The position numbers were made by a program, and so were the translations under genes. Positions 26,861 to 41,286 of a DNA stretch of 64,000 bases are shown in pieces. Within the stretch, counting starts at the first letter, position 1. Each line of letters opens with the position of its first letter. Source of the stretch: Lucifuga dentata (taxonomy: Eukaryota; Chordata; Actinopteri; Ophidiiformes; Bythitidae). Under the pieces are notes generated by a model that was given only the letters and a program-made list of their open reading frames with translations, did no database searches and was not told the DNA's origin. The DNA is taken from NCBI GenBank assembly GCA_014773175.1, contig VXCM01000974.1, positions 1 through 64,000 on the forward strand, given 5' to 3'.

Positions 26861-28492
26861 CCTATATGTTTTATTTAGTTTCATATATATATACTGTTAT
26901 TTCCTTATACTGTGAATGGGAACTTTGACATGATTGAACATATTCCCATTTATTGTGCTATCTGATGACAGCCTGCAGAAGAACTCACTAAAATTGGATC
27001 CTGTCAGTCAAAATCAGCGTTTGCAGACCACCCCTGCTGCCTACACGTCAGAAAACCCTGACTGTTTCCAAGAATGCTGATTGACATGTTGATGCTGGTG
27101 ACTGACGTGATGTGTTTCCCCAAAAAACACCTCCAGAGGTGTGAAATACATTATGGAGTCATGAGCTGGTTAGAGCTTTAGGTTGTGTGAGAGAGAGAAA
27201 TCTATACGTGTGGATTTTAGGAGGTGTTTGAGATGGAACGCAGCAGCTTTAAGGATATGACTCATTACTGACTTTCTAGACCCCCCTCAATGTGAACCTT
27301 CTCTACCTGGAAAATTACAAGGAAAAAATCTGTCTACCTGCCAGGTTACCACATCTTTCCTGCCTGATCGCTTTGGAACCTTTTTTCACCTTTATACTTC
27401 ACGGTTGAAATGTGTTGCCTGCAAAATCAACTTTGCGTAGATTAATAGGTTAAATGTGATCCTGCATGGAGAAATTGATGCATTACAGCGAGCACTTTCT
27501 CAGTGTTTTCTTACACATTTGAGATGTTTTTATATTTCAAAGCTTTAATAAATAGACTGTCATGCTATATTATTAATTTTAAACCTAAAAGTGCACTTTG
27601 ACTTCTTGTATTCAAAATGGCTGTTTTGTAAAATAACTCAAGACCCCCAAAAAAAGAAAAAAAAAAAAGCCTGATGAAAGCACTTATATGTTTGAGAGAC
27701 CAAAGTGACATCTAAAGCTATCCAATAATAACAGATTAATTAATCCTACACTTTTCATGTTTTTCTTCCTATACCTTCTGTTACACCCAGACCACAAAAA
27801 CAACAAACACACAGCAACTCAACACCTCAGCATAGCAAACCTACCATGAAATCACATGCTCCTGAGTTAATCTGGGGCATTATGGTCTTGTGTCTCAAAT
27901 TAGTGAGAAAGTGAATGTTTTCCAATTGAAAATTGTATTCACAGTTGAACTTTCACTGAGCAAGTTTCAAGGTGTGTTCTGTAAATTTGGGAACATTTTA
28001 AACAATATGTTAGTAACTGGACACAAAATATTTGAAAACTTTAAGACATCTTAAACCTTAACTAATCTTGGTTTTCTAGGATCAAATTGGGGATTATGCA
28101 GTTTCACACTCCTGTCAAAGTAAGAGCATTACCTCAATGACCTCTGAAATGTTAATATGGGTGCAAAAACTGAAGTGTTTTTCAAATGGAAAATTCAACC
28201 CCACACTTTGCAATGAACATTTTAAAGGACCTCTGTATCTTTGCTTTGGAAACACACATACTGTAGTACCATACTGCTGCTACAGAGCACCTTTCCTACA
28301 TCCACACAGTAGACCCACTCATTACCGTTTCATACTCAACCTACCTGTAACTCATGCTGACTAAATCCCCAAGAATGTAGAGAGGAAGAGCATCAAGATG
28401 CAGAGGCAGAAAGACTAGGAAACACTATTATGCTACACAGTTCAAGGTTTCATAAGAGAATACATAGTAACATACATGTTACATTTTTGTTA

Positions 28493-29085
28493 TTAAAGGA
28501 CCATACTGGCCATTTTGCATGTTTGAGCCTAATATATTCAATTTTCATACATGTTATGTTACTGACAATCATCTCCCAAAGGATAAAACCATATTTCAGC
28601 TTTCCTGATATTTTGAAAAATCTCTAAATATTTCAAAATCAAATATTCAAGTAGAACACCCCTTAAAAATTGATGTTTCACCTGCTAATAGTTAGGCATC
28701 TTTATGAAGTCACGGTCATTTAAATTTTTTGATCAACGCAGGTCTTTTGGGACTGTATCCCCCAGTGTAGCCAAACATTCACTCCGCGCTTTTTATTGTA
28801 CTTAAATGCCTATCTCAAGAATGTTTCAAGTATCAATAAGTTAATTTTAATAGCGTACCAGAATGAACTGAAACCAATGGCGGTCTGGAAGGTGGGAAAT
28901 TTTGTTTTTTTTTAACTTCACCGCTCCAGTAGTATGCTTTGGGAAATGATTGTCAGTAACTTTACATGTATGAAAATTTAATATATTAGGCTCAAACNTG
29001 CTTTGGGAAATGATTGTCAGTAACTTTACATGTATGAAAATTTAATATATTAGGCTCAAACATGATGGCTGGTATGGTCCTTTAA
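28493..29085. mobile_element. TTAA-flanked MITE, type B, copy 1
   Basis: Terminal inverted repeats begin ttaaaggaccatactggcc at the left and end ggtatggtcctttaa at the right. The inverted similarity continues inward over a motif with ataaattgaatattaggct-like sequence, so the ends can fold on each other. The copy is inflated by the assembly duplication around the N at 28998. No ORF. A second copy lies at 46728. Confidence 0.75.
28935..29061. other. Assembly join: 63-bp duplication around N (28998)
   Basis: Identical sequence 28935-28997 and 28999-29061 on both sides of one N, inside the MITE. Confidence 0.9.
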
Positions 29086-29128
29086 GCAGTCACTGTTAAT
29101 AATCACTTTATCATCATCATTGCTTGGG

Positions 29129-29222
29129 GGGTGGCACAATAGAAAGACATATCTTTGGACTATGTGGGTTAGGTGAATTGGAAAGTCTGAATTAACTGTA
29201 GGTGCGACTGTGAGTGGGAATA
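29129..29222 (+). mobile_element. Decayed, internally deleted copy of the 13.3-kb SINE family
   Basis: ggtggcacaat resembles the SINE head. It is followed directly by a diverged version of the distal body (AAAGACAT…GGGTTAGGTGAATTGG…CTGTAGGTGCGACTGTGAG). The middle part is missing and no target duplication is visible. Confidence 0.45.
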
Positions 29223-32200
29223 AGTTTGTACTATATTAGCATATACAATTATATATATTTGTTATTGTATTAGCATTGTATCGTATCTACATTTACATGC
29301 ACATGAAAATCCAGTTATTGGCCATAATCAAAGTAGGACATTACTCCGATTAAGTCCAAGTAATTGCTGTGGACCTGCATGTTATCGTACAATGTGAGTC
29401 TTTCCCTCTAGTAATAAACCGCAAGCCTGATCTTTCTGTGATGATGTTGTGCTATACAGTTGTTGCTGTATTTGTGTGAATATAGCTATAAAACTATGCC
29501 TTATGGTTTTCATTTACAGTGGCTTACTGAATGGTCAAGCTGCTTCTTTTGCTTTCTGTGATTGTTGTCATCACCTACTTGATGCAACACTTTGCATAAC
29601 CGACCTCATTTTCTCAAACCCAAATGACAAAAATGTACCTATTCCACTTTAAATGACTTTACATAAGAACAGTTTACTTAAAGTTATCTTAAAAATTGGT
29701 TAGAATCACTGATAGCAAGAGATACAGAGAGAGAGCAGACAGACAATAATGTGAAAAGGTAAGACGGGCACAGTGAGAGCAGAAAACATGCAAAACTAAT
29801 TCATACAGGATGAAACCACTTTTGAAAGAGACTCACTTCACCTTGAGAATGCCTTGTGGCATCAAAGAGTGTCCACAGCATTCCAGATTATCCTTAATTT
29901 CCTGCAGCAGAGGGCCTGGCTATGGCACAGAGCAAACAAGTTTTCATGACTTAATTACATACATTTGCGCAGGGTCAGGATAAGGTTCTGGTTCAGCACT
30001 ACAGGTCTGCAAGTCTCTGGTGGATTTCTGCCAACCAAGATGTGAAGATGACCTGCATAGTTCATTCTGCCAAACTTCCTATCAGGAAAATAAGGCTTGG
30101 AGGATCAAAACCATTCACTTAAATCACTTGACTAAATTTCAATGTGTTTGTTTTAATTCACAGGTGCCAGGAACATTTCTGGTTCCACGCTGTGCTTCCC
30201 TCAATATATAAGCAGTTCAGCTCTACTTGCTTGCACATTTCAAAGGTAAGGTTTTATAAGCACAATGATGTATGTCAGCCATTAGCAAATCATATACAGT
30301 ATATGCTGTACCATTGAGAGTAAATCCTTGTAGATGGAAAGATTCCAAAGGGAAAAAAGGAAGAACTGTACAGTGCATAAGAGCAAGAAGCTAAGGACTA
30401 TTCATGTGTAACTCATAAAACATGTTAAAAAGCAAAGAGACTAAAATATATGGAAATGTCACTGAAACTCCACATTCTAAATATGTTAGTACTAGCTTTT
30501 TTAAAAACACATTTTAAAGCATCTGTTTTCCAGTTGTCTTGTCACCTACCCAGAGCCCCTCAGCATGTACCTGTAACAATCAGAATACATTAAATATGAA
30601 AACTAAACATGAAATTTGGTCAGATGAATGGTTTAATTATTTTAGCTGAGTCCCAGAGCACTTTTATTGCAATGACCTTTAAAAGCTAAAACATTTCCAC
30701 AACATGAGCAAAGTATAAAGTGGAGTAACTGATCAAGAAAGCCAAATTGGACCTTTCACACCAAAGACCTGTGGACTCTTTTACACCAAACCTGTTCAAC
30801 TGCAATATTCCAGTGTCAAACTGTTTACACATGGGGCGGGCATGGGCAGCAGGTGAGTCAGACAGTTAAATGCTCATTGTTTACATTACAACTAAATTCT
30901 CACAGGCTGAGATGCTAGTAGTATTCAATTTTCAGGAATATTTTGAATTAACTAACTCAAGCATGACCCAAAGAATTTTCTTCTCAACAAGCAACAAAAT
31001 ACAGAATTAGTAGTTACCTCGATGTAACTCCATTTCTAGGAAGCTTCTGTGTTCTGCATATCACATACATCATAGAACATTTCAAACTCTATTAACAATT
31101 AAACCCAGTTTTGATGTATCAGAACATCAAAATGTTTGTCAGAAAAACCTGTCTGTATAAACTGGCTGACCACTAATTCACCATCATTTGCTCCCTATTT
31201 TCCCTCTCACACGTTCTCAGACAACAAAGGACAGTCTCGTTGAGCGGATTTTTTTTTTCCCTTTCCCCTTTCAGTCAGCTGCAGGCCTCATAAATGGCTC
31301 CAGACGCACGGACTCTATCCCCCATCTGACAATGATTATGATGTGGCCTCACTGAATACAAGTAGAGCCTGCACACTCAATTGCTGCAACACACCTTTAT
31401 ATGCAGCAAAACTAAACATGCCACCCACAAGTTTGTAACATTTGGAGACATCAGTAAGCACCAGTAGTTATGAATGGCGTTCTATTGTACGAGTTATAGT
31501 AAAGTCATAATTCTTGTTGATGAGACAAGGGGGGTACACCACAGGGGGGGGTATGTGTAAGTAAACTGCGAAAAATGTTAAAGAACGCATAAAAACATAA
31601 ACTTGTAGAACTGGACAACTACAGTATACTAAAAGATCAAAAATGTCCTTCTCACTTGTATAACAGTAGTACATGCTGGTACTTGTTTGTGAAATACATG
31701 GCATATCACTACTGTATACTGGTCTTTCCTGATGCAATTTTTTTTAGCTTGCTGCATATATTTTGGCACTTTCTTTCAGACCCGCAACTATATTCTTTCT
31801 TTTGTTCTTTCGTTCCTTTTTCTCTCATACGTGCTCACACTCGTACATTTTTTCCTCTTACTCCATCCCTGTCCTCCACCCAGACATCTGATAGTGATTA
31901 TAACAGTCTCAGAAACATGACTCGCTTAACTCCCCACTATTAAGTGACTTGGTACCACTGACATAATTTCTTCATCTAGACAGAGAATTAACTTGCTTAT
32001 ACACACACACGCACCCCAGGAGCTTTCAAATAAGCAAAAGACAGTCACACACACATGCATTCATGAACACACATGCACATACACCTCAATCACCCACCCA
32101 ACTATGTGCACTCCCTCCCTCCTTCCACACTTATGCCCCCATCTCAAGCAGGACCCTCATCCTGTCTCCCCCTTCCCTCCCTCCACCGCTCCCTCCCTCC

Positions 32201-32608
32201 ATCTCCAGTCCCCTGGAACGGAACAGTCACGGCTGTGTGCACTGTTGATTAGCTAGAACTTCAACCCAGGAGCAACAGTGGAAAGCTCAGTGTTCTCTCT
32301 TATGTTTCCTTTTCCAAGAAAGGGAGTCTCTGACAGCTTGGCTTTCCTTGTCTTATTACCTTATCTTGACTGTCTAATCCTAACATTAAGGAAACTTTTA
32401 TCTTATCTTAAAAATCTTTTCTTTGACACAACTGCTACCAAGATTAACTTAACCTCAAATCAAGATTTTGTTTAGAACAGAAAACCAAAATCTATAAACC
32501 TAACCTAATCTATAAACCTTTAAACTATCCATATAGAGGAGTTATTAGGAGGAGAGGAGAGGTGAGGAGGACTTTTGACATAGCCTAGGATTCAAACACT
32601 GAAGAACT
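29223..32608 (-). other. Gene-free stretch of the large intron
   Basis: Unique-looking AT-rich sequence with a C/CTCCC-rich patch at about 32110-32215. No exon recognised. Confidence 0.45.
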
Positions 32609-32616
32609 GCATAGGG

Positions 32617-33964
32617 CAGTGGTGGGCCATCAGGGCCAGCAAGGCCTTCTCTGCTGGCCTAGAGATGGTCAGAATCATCAAATTATGTTTTTATAATTTA
32701 ATACATATTTTTAATTAATGCTATCTGTATTTTACAAAGTTTGTTCCCATCAGTTTTGTTATTAACGTCATTTCATTGCTATCGGTTCTCTCTCTCTCTA
32801 TCTCTCTCTCTCTCTCTCTGTTGCTCTGCTTCCAGCATAGCTCATAGAAATTAGAGCTTTTATCCAATCAGATTTTTCCATCTCTGCTGTCTCCAGGTAA
32901 AAAAATCTAGCCTGAGGCCTTCAGTATCTCGAGTGAATCCCCTCTGCTATTCAAGCAAATGGCACGATGTTGTTGATTGTCATATTCTTTAACCAATCAG
33001 ATTTCGAGTTTGCCAGTTGGGCGTATTCTTTTACAGGCCCAGGCCTTCTAGCTGGCCTTGGCCTATGTCATCTGAGTACAGCATTATGCTACACAGCTAC
33101 AGCCTGCCAGAAATTCATCAGAAGAAGAAGAAGCCAGTTAGCTAACTCAAGTAAATAAACCTAGCTAGCATGTAACATAGCATTGTTAATTTAAACTTAC
33201 TTTCTTGATGTTTAGATTTTTAGATGTAGTGCTTTAGATTTTTTGTTCAGATTTTTACTTAGCCCTGTTGTTTTTTAATGCACAATGGCTGAATGAGGAG
33301 AAGAAATGGATTAACTGGCAACACTTTTTTCACATTTTGGAACTGAAATGCACCGATGTACTGTACAGCCGAGTCATTGAACTCTTTATGAAGAAAAAAA
33401 GGAGGGTGGACTTTGTCTTCAGGTGATGAGCAGCTTTGGGAAGTTTGATGGATTTTTAGGTGGCTGGAATCTGTGGAGAAGCCTGTTGAATGATTGTGTT
33501 ATTTGTGTTTTACGGCATTTTTGCTTGCTTGCTGGTCGTATGAGTAAATGTGATGGNATGATTGTGTTATTTGTGTTTTACGGCATTTTTGCTTGCTTGC
33601 TGGTCGTATGAGTAAATGTGATGGCTGCCTTGAGTTTGTTCTTTTTTCTTTGGTAATGACACTGATTTGGGCTATACGATGTCTATTTGTGATGCAGCAT
33701 CCTGTCATAATGCATAATACTACATACTTGATGCTTTCAGTCATCATGTATTCAGTGTCTTTGTAGTTAATGTGTTGGTGTTGAGCCTCGTGTTAAATCA
33801 CTTTATTCCACTTGAAAAAGGTTACTGTCACTATGAATATAGGCTGATTACATAAAATAACAACAGCCTATAGCCCTACTGTCATGCTGAGGTTATTAGA
33901 AGGTGGTTTAATTGCAGGAGGATAGCACTGAAGGCCTAGGTGTAAAATGCACGGCCCGCCACTG
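32617..33964. mobile_element. Non-autonomous hAT-like DNA transposon
   Basis: The ends are inverted: CAGTGGTGGGCC at the left and GGCCCGCCACTG at the right, followed inward by aaggccttc and its complement. An 8-base direct repeat flanks it, gcataggg (32609-32616) and gtataggg (33965-33972), matching at 7 of 8; 8-base duplications and CAGTG-type ends fit hAT elements. No transposase ORF is present. A (CT)n run lies inside at about 32790-32819, and the N at 33557 marks a 67-base assembly duplication. Confidence 0.7.
33490..33624. other. Assembly join: 67-bp duplication around N (33557)
   Basis: Identical sequence 33490-33556 and 33558-33624, inside the hAT-like element. Confidence 0.9.
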
Positions 33965-35114
33965 GTATAGGGTGGTCTGGAAATGTAATGCTGAGTGTGA
34001 TGTGGTGACTTGAGCTGTGATGTGTGACGTGGTGTGTGTGTTTGTGTGTTACTTGTAATGTCTAATTCCTTAATGCTGCAACATGTGCCTGAAACATGCA
34101 ATGGATGCCTCTGAGGAATGTTTGCACAGACACGCACAGAAAAACACACTGCACTGTTATACTATTTCACTGTTTCAGATACCCTATTTCACATACCCTT
34201 GCACTGTGCTGGCTGCAGTTGGTTATGCAGGAGCAGAGAATCCATAAGACCAAAGTGGAGATAACTTAAAAAGAATTCCTCTTCCTTATCAGTCGGTAAG
34301 CTTTCAAAGAAGAAGCTGTGGTATATTTTAACTATGTTCATGAGACATCCTGTCAGATTGCTAATGGAATTCTAAAGAAGGCAGACCCACAGAATCATAC
34401 ACACTAAGTTAACAAACTTAATGATCTCTGTCTTCCTCCTGATCCCAGTCTGATGCTTATCTAGCAAAGCTAGATGACAGCTGAGTAGTGACTCACAGTT
34501 ATAGTACATGTTTTATCATGCATTTACCCAGAATGTAGGATATATTTTCAAATGTAAAGTAGAAAGACAGAAATAGCAGCTTCCCAAAAAGTTTTTTCCA
34601 TTCTTAGAGCTGGAAAAAAAAGGCAAAAGAGAACACTGTTACTAAAATCTTAAAATAACTTTTGGATGCACAAACATAATACAACAGCCATTCTCCTGGA
34701 TGGACCAGTTAATAAATATAGGCTTCTGTCATACATGTAGAAAAAAGTTATCAAACGATATCATGACGCTTTGCATCTGCATTTTGCTATTAAAGAAATC
34801 ATGTAATGTAAAGAAAAAAAAGTGCCTCAATTTGGCTTACAGACTTCACATCAGTCCAAAATTCTTCCATCTCTCACATTGCTACTGTATGCCGAGTAAA
34901 GAAGCCACAAAATGACTTTGACAAACAAGTGTCTTCTGTATACCTTAAAACACAAAGCCTTATTGCCAGGTGGGAGTGATGGGATGGTTTTATTTTGCTA
35001 CAGGAAGCTGAATGGACAAGGTTCAGAGGTTTTGGCTTGTAAAAACACTGCTCCCAGCATATCACATTGAATATAAAACTTGTGAGCATGTGGTGCAGAT
35101 TTGTGTGTATGCCT

Positions 35115-35118
35115 GGTC

Positions 35119-35156
<38 letters not shown>

Positions 35157-35187
35157 TTTCTATACGTGTGCAACCCTGAAGANGGTC

Positions 35188-35220
<33 letters not shown>

Positions 35221-35250
35221 TTGTTTCTATACGTGTGCAACCCTGAAGAT
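35115..35250. other. Assembly join: about 68-bp duplication around N (35183)
   Basis: The two copies share both flanks of a CA run and differ only in CA count, as expected for stutter at a microsatellite. Confidence 0.9.
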
Positions 35251-35726
35251 GCTGGCAGCACATGTTGGGTTGAGTGTGTGTATGTTTGCATGGAGGAACA
35301 CATACAGTACATGATGTATGCATGTGTGTGAGAACAAAAAATCGCTCAGGAAAAATTAACAAATGTAAAAATGAGAGAAAAATATAGATAGTATAGCCAG
35401 GTATAAATAATCAAGCATGTTTAATTTATGAGATTTGATTATAAGGAAATATTCTATGACCTCTTAGTGACACTGTTTCCTGTGCGAGGTCATGGTGTGG
35501 CATGGTGTGTGTCTGTGTGTTTGTGTGTGATGTTTAAATAAATGGTCTTGATGGTGTTTGCCTGAGACTATAGGAGCCTGTTAGGGACATCTGGTCTGGC
35601 TTGGACTCTGTTACTCTACATTTCTCTCTTACCGTCTCACTCATCTGGCAGAGGTGATTCAGTGTTGGGCATCTGGTCAATGCTGCTTCTTTATATCATC
35701 AAATTACATCTGCCCACAACAGCCCT

Positions 35727-35765
35727 ACTCCTCCTCCTCTTCCTCCTCCTCCTCCTCCTCCTCCT
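35727..35765. repeat. (CTC)n trinucleotide run
   Basis: Imperfect CTC repeats of about 13 units. Confidence 0.9.
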
Positions 35766-38193
35766 ATCTGACATGATGTGTGCTATATCATGCTGCATCT
35801 TAATCTCTCCTACTGTTCTTATAAGAACATAAGTATTCTGTGGTCAGTACGCAGTTTGTGCTCCTCCATATCCCTGAATATAATTGCACAACATGTGGAA
35901 TGCAATTCACCGACAGATGTCAGTGGTAAAGTTATAGACAATGGATACACTGACTGTGCCTATCAATAAGTTGATTCAATAAGCGTTCAGTGTTGCACAA
36001 TACACAAAGCAAAGATTCCCAGAGGCCTGCTTCACATTATAATTATCCTTTGGATGGATAAATATAAATCCACCGGACATGTAAGTGAAGAAACAGGCCC
36101 CAACGAGATTTGATTTCACATGCATTAGATTCGATATCTCAGGGCCAAGATTCGATTAGGTAACAATCGGATTTAATTTCTGAGGAATAATGACTGTGGA
36201 AAACACATTGGCGAGCCTATCGTCAATTTATGTCTCCTGGGAAGGTGGTGTCTGCACAGGCAGTATGGACACAATTTAAGCCCGAAGGGTATCACTGATG
36301 TGACCAAAAAAAACCCACACTACATCTGTTGCACCACATTAGCTACTTCTCTGTGTAGGCCAATGAAGGGCTGTCAGGAAGAGAGACAGGAAGCGAGAGA
36401 GAGAGAGAATACATAACAACTAGTGGCCTCTAAGTTTGATTATACACATTATACCTCACCCCTTATCAAAGAAACATCTGTATCAAAGAACCCCATTTAT
36501 CATTCCAGGTCTAAATGCATGTGTGTGTGTGTGTGTGTGTGTGTAGGGCTACAAGTAGTCAGGGAAGAAAGATATGAAGGTGAAAAGAGAAGGAGACAGA
36601 CAAAGACAGACTGAATGAAGTGAATACATACCACAGAAAGATACAGACCCTATCATGAACTTTAACTACATTCTTTTCTGGTCATCTTTCTCCGTCTCTT
36701 TGAATGACTGAGCAGTCTGTTTATGAATCTGTGTGTCTGAGAACCTCATTTACATCCACACACTGGATGGCTTAAAGTTTGCTCAGATTAAAACCATGTG
36801 TACACATACTGTAGGTGGTTAGATTTGGTCTAATTTGTTGTGTCTTCATGCTGTAATTTTACACAGTCCAGTTTTAAAACAGGAAGTCAGGGTTTTCCAT
36901 CACTTACTACGACCTTTGGCCTAACAAGCATTCTTGGCAAATTAATAACTGAAAAGGCCACAACTTGAAGTAATTTCTCTCTGCCTTTCTCTACCCTTAT
37001 TAAAACTGATACGATACAGCCTGGATTTCCTGGCGTTTCCACATTTTATTAACAAAATGGGATAGGCAGACCATTTGTTGAAGTGGTGGCCTAACAAAAG
37101 CTTGGCGCAGTGAGGGTATGTCTAGACCAGGACTAGAGGCAGACTAAAGGCACTTCCTGAAATGTAGCAGTGACAACATTAGGCCTCAGCCTCTTAGGCA
37201 AATATTTCTTCCATCACTGATGGAATGGCACCTCAAAAGAGGCACCATCAGAGTTGGGGGGTCTTGGGTTTGGAGGGCAGGAGAGAGATGAAATTGTCTC
37301 AAAGTGGATCCAGATGGTTATCTTTCTCTCCTCAGTTCTCTTTTTTTCCAGTCCTCCACTCATCAGTCCATCATTTTTTTCCCCTTCTAACTGAACTAAA
37401 GGTCTGGTGATTACTATGGTCAGGAATGAGCCAAACCAAACAAAAGAGTGACTGAATACAGAAATGTGGTCTATGAAATAAAGAACAGCCGCTTAGTTCA
37501 GAGAAAAGCTGTGAGTTAAAGTGGTTTCAAAGCTCAACCTGTTTATGTTATCAGGACCTTTCTTAAATATGGACAATACATCTAGGTAAACTGCTGTTGA
37601 TTTATCAAAAATGAACATTCTAATATGGAAGATGAATGAATGACCACCAAAAAGGAGCAAGGGATGAGAGGAAATGAGAGGGTTGAACAATTCCAGCACA
37701 TTGTTCATACATAAAAGGTAGTGATGCCAAGTGTGACTCCAAAAACAAAAATGAAAAGAAAAGAAAGGCGTGGCTGAGCAGTTTGACCTGTGTGAATTAG
37801 AGAGCAGAGGGAGAAAATAGCCAAATCATGAGGTCAGAAGCTGGCTAGTGATATGTTTTAACATCCACCCTGTGGGATGCAGGCCTAAACTGATTCTGTG
37901 AGCTATTAGTTGGGCAAATAAATCATACTTTGGACTTATTTCAGGCTACCAACCTACATTCTATCAGCTTTACTGTAGCTACCAAGTATCACGTAATTTG
38001 ATGATTACTGTGATCTCACTTTGTGTCCTGGACTGGAACATTTCAAGTGTTGTTTTGAAACGTGCTGATGCCAACTTTTCATCATGTCCTTCAAAGAGGA
38101 AGAAAGGGAACATTGGGGGAGGAGTGGCTGAACTGTGCACCCTGTGTGAATTATAGAGCACCGCACAGAATAACTCCATTATGACATCAGAAG

Positions 38194-38196
<3 letters not shown>

Positions 38197-38238
<42 letters not shown>
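38197..38238. repeat. (GT)n microsatellite
   Basis: Uninterrupted run of 21 units. Confidence 0.95.
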
Positions 38239-38242
<4 letters not shown>

Positions 38243-41230
38243 GTTCACCCTTAGAGGGGTCAGGAGGTATTGGAGCTGATGATAAGAACGAGTGTGTGTG
38301 GCTAAATGAACGGCTTCTGAATAATATGTATGTGTATTTATATATGCATGCAAATTCATTTTTCATCACACTTACATACATACATTACAACATGTTCCAC
38401 CTCTTCACCCACACACACACACACACACACACAAGCTGGCATATCCTATTACATTCTGGCACAGAAACGTCATCTTTCTCATCTAATTCTTCTATATGTA
38501 GACACAGTAGCTACTGTGAGCCATGTTTTTGGTATTTACACACACACACACCTCATGGCAGACCTTACTGTGAACTGGCTATGGTCCTAGCAGTGTCTTC
38601 CTCATCAGTCTCCTACAACAGCTCCATTCATCATAGTAGGCAAATTCCCTGCCAGATCCTATCTGGTCTCTGTAGATCATGCTCTGTGCTGACACGAATT
38701 TTTATTTAACTGGAGAGGATTTATAAAACTTGCATATGTTCACTTTTATATATATCTATATATAGATATATATATTTTTTTTTTTCCCCCCCACCCCCAA
38801 TGATCGCCTAACAACAGTAGCATGGGAAACAAAACAATGATTGATTTATGCAACAAAAAATGGCCCAGCCCTGATTTATCATGTTAGGTGCACATATGGA
38901 TATAGCACAAAAACATCAGTTCAAACTGAAAAACACCAACAATTAGACCAGTATAAAGATTTGTTTTAAACTGCGACATTACCCTGCAATATGAAATGGA
39001 TCTCTAAATAAATGCCATAAACTCTTTATTTCTTAAAAAAAAAAAAAAAAAAAAATGCATTCTGTCAATATAATTTGGCTCATGATAAGATGCTTTTATA
39101 AGAATACTGATGAGTTGGAGGCAAGCATTAGTTGAAAAGCTGGCATGAGGATTATGTTGCCTTTTTTCTTTATTTTTAATGTAATAATTTTCTACTTTAA
39201 GTAAATAAGTACACTGATGTACTGAGTAATAATCAAGTATTTGTTGATGGATAATTTTATGATGTGTTTGAGCCATGAAGTCTATGAAGTGCATGTGTGT
39301 GCTTGTGCAGGCACATCTTTTTGCGCATATCAAAGCAATAAAGGCAATCAATCACAATTTCATCTAAAAAATCTGGTGTCCAAATTTGAACTCTTTCCAG
39401 CTTCAGAACACAGGAAGACACAATGGGACTGTGTGTGAAGAGAAAGCACACGTACGTATGCATTCACACATACACAACAATGTCTTTGGAATTAATTATG
39501 GAATTAATTAAAAATTAAAATGTCAGGTTAAACTGGGGACCACATTCAAGTGCTTTGACATGGTGAAGGTGTTCCTGATTCAGTACTTAATGACTAAAAA
39601 CAAGAAATATCATTCTTGTACGTAAATACATGCCAAGCTTTTCCCTTTTTATCTATCTCCAATTTACAAAGTGTTTTTTCAATCACTGAAAGGAAAATTT
39701 AAAGCATCACTGGGACAAAGTACTGACTTTTTCCATTGCATGCTGTTAATGTCAGCTCAATACTTTATCTGTTGCTGCTTTTAACAGTAAAAGCCCTCTA
39801 GTGAAAATAATGAAAACAATATGTTATTGTGAAGTAGGTGCAAGATGTTTTTTTGACAGTCACTGGATTAGTTAAGTTTTAGGTTTTTGAGGTAAAATGT
39901 TCTAAATCAGCATTTTGGCATTTTCAGTTGCTTCTGTGTAGCTGGATTTACAAAAATGGTGCAGGTGATTGTTGCAGTTGGACATATAAAATCAAGGTTA
40001 GCAGCTCCTTTTCCATTGTTGCTCTACCTTACATTTATTCAGGATGTGAAAACTCGTGTTTGAATGAACAGATGGCCAGAAAGCTGAGGCTTAATCATAC
40101 TATTTTCAAAGCCTTTGTTAATTTTGAAAAAACCTTTAGCCAGAAATCTAAAAACTAAACTGCTTTTAAGTGTCACTCAGTGTTTCAAAATTTAGGTTAA
40201 GATAAAAGCAGAAAATTTTCCATAAATCATGTTGACACAGTAATTGAGAAAGCAAGTAAGATGTTTGAGGAAAAGCCCTCAGGCTTCAGCATTGGCTCTC
40301 CTTCAGAATGTTATCAACTCAATCTCTGAGTTGAGGAAATTAGACATTAGAGAACCACAACAGTGGCAAACTGTTTTCAAGTCACTAGAACTTTTTTGCT
40401 TTACTTAATCTATTCCTCTCTGATCTAATATTTGTTCTTCTTTCTCATTGCCTTCATCTTTTATTGCATTTCTGTGTATTTTACCTGGGTGGGATGGTGA
40501 CTGTCTACTCCATTAAAGCATTCATATTTTTATGCTTCCTCCAATAAGCTGAGAAATGGAGACAGAGCAGCAGCCATCACTGTGTCAGATGAAGAACATC
40601 TCTGAACACCTTCTGAACATTACACCTTTTAGGTTCTGTACTAACTGAAAAACCAGAGGATGTTACTTTTTTTTTTCATTTGTTTTAGTTAGCTTGGCAC
40701 AAAAAAAAGGATTTTGTAATTCCAAAAAATGCCACCACCACTACTTATCCTTTATCATTTCCAGAAATATCACATCACTTAGTCATCTGTAATTAAATCC
40801 TGCTGGTGTGCTCAAGTTATTTCTCCAGTTGTTATATACAATTTTACAGCTACAGTTTATAAATTCATGATATAAATTTACAATGTTTTAACAAAAAGTA
40901 AGTCCCAGATGTTAACAAGCCTGATGTTAAGTTTTTTGTAACCAACCAACCAATAACACCCACTATGATCAGAAATTGGAAACTACATGAAGTTCCCTGG
41001 ATGTAGTTTTCTCTTTGTTTGCACTAATCTTAATTCTAGACAGACAGAAGTTGAGGTTGTTTTTAGCAAATTTGCTGTTCTTGGCATGTAGATTAAGATC
41101 CTGCAATGTGATCTTAATTTCCAGCAGTCAGTATCAGACACCTCATCTCCCATCACGAGGTTTCGGAAACTGTTACCCATCTCAACTGCTTCTCTCTAAC
41201 TCAACCAACACGCGCATGCACACACCTACT

Positions 41231-41233
<3 letters not shown>

Positions 41234-41284
<51 letters not shown>
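41234..41284. repeat. (CA)n microsatellite
   Basis: Uninterrupted run of about 25 units. Confidence 0.95.

Positions 41285-41286
<2 letters not shown>

Larger units (their letters stand above)
22230..28492 (-). other. Gene-free stretch of the large intron
   Basis: Assembly duplication at 22412, TG run at 23372, A-runs. No exon recognised on either strand. Confidence 0.45.

Noticed and set aside
33490..33624. Apparent tandem duplication
   Set aside because: Both copies touch a single N, as at six other sites; an assembly artefact is the simpler reading.
38745..38776. AT-only palindrome
   Set aside because: Simple (TA)n sequence folds on itself by composition; no further signal.
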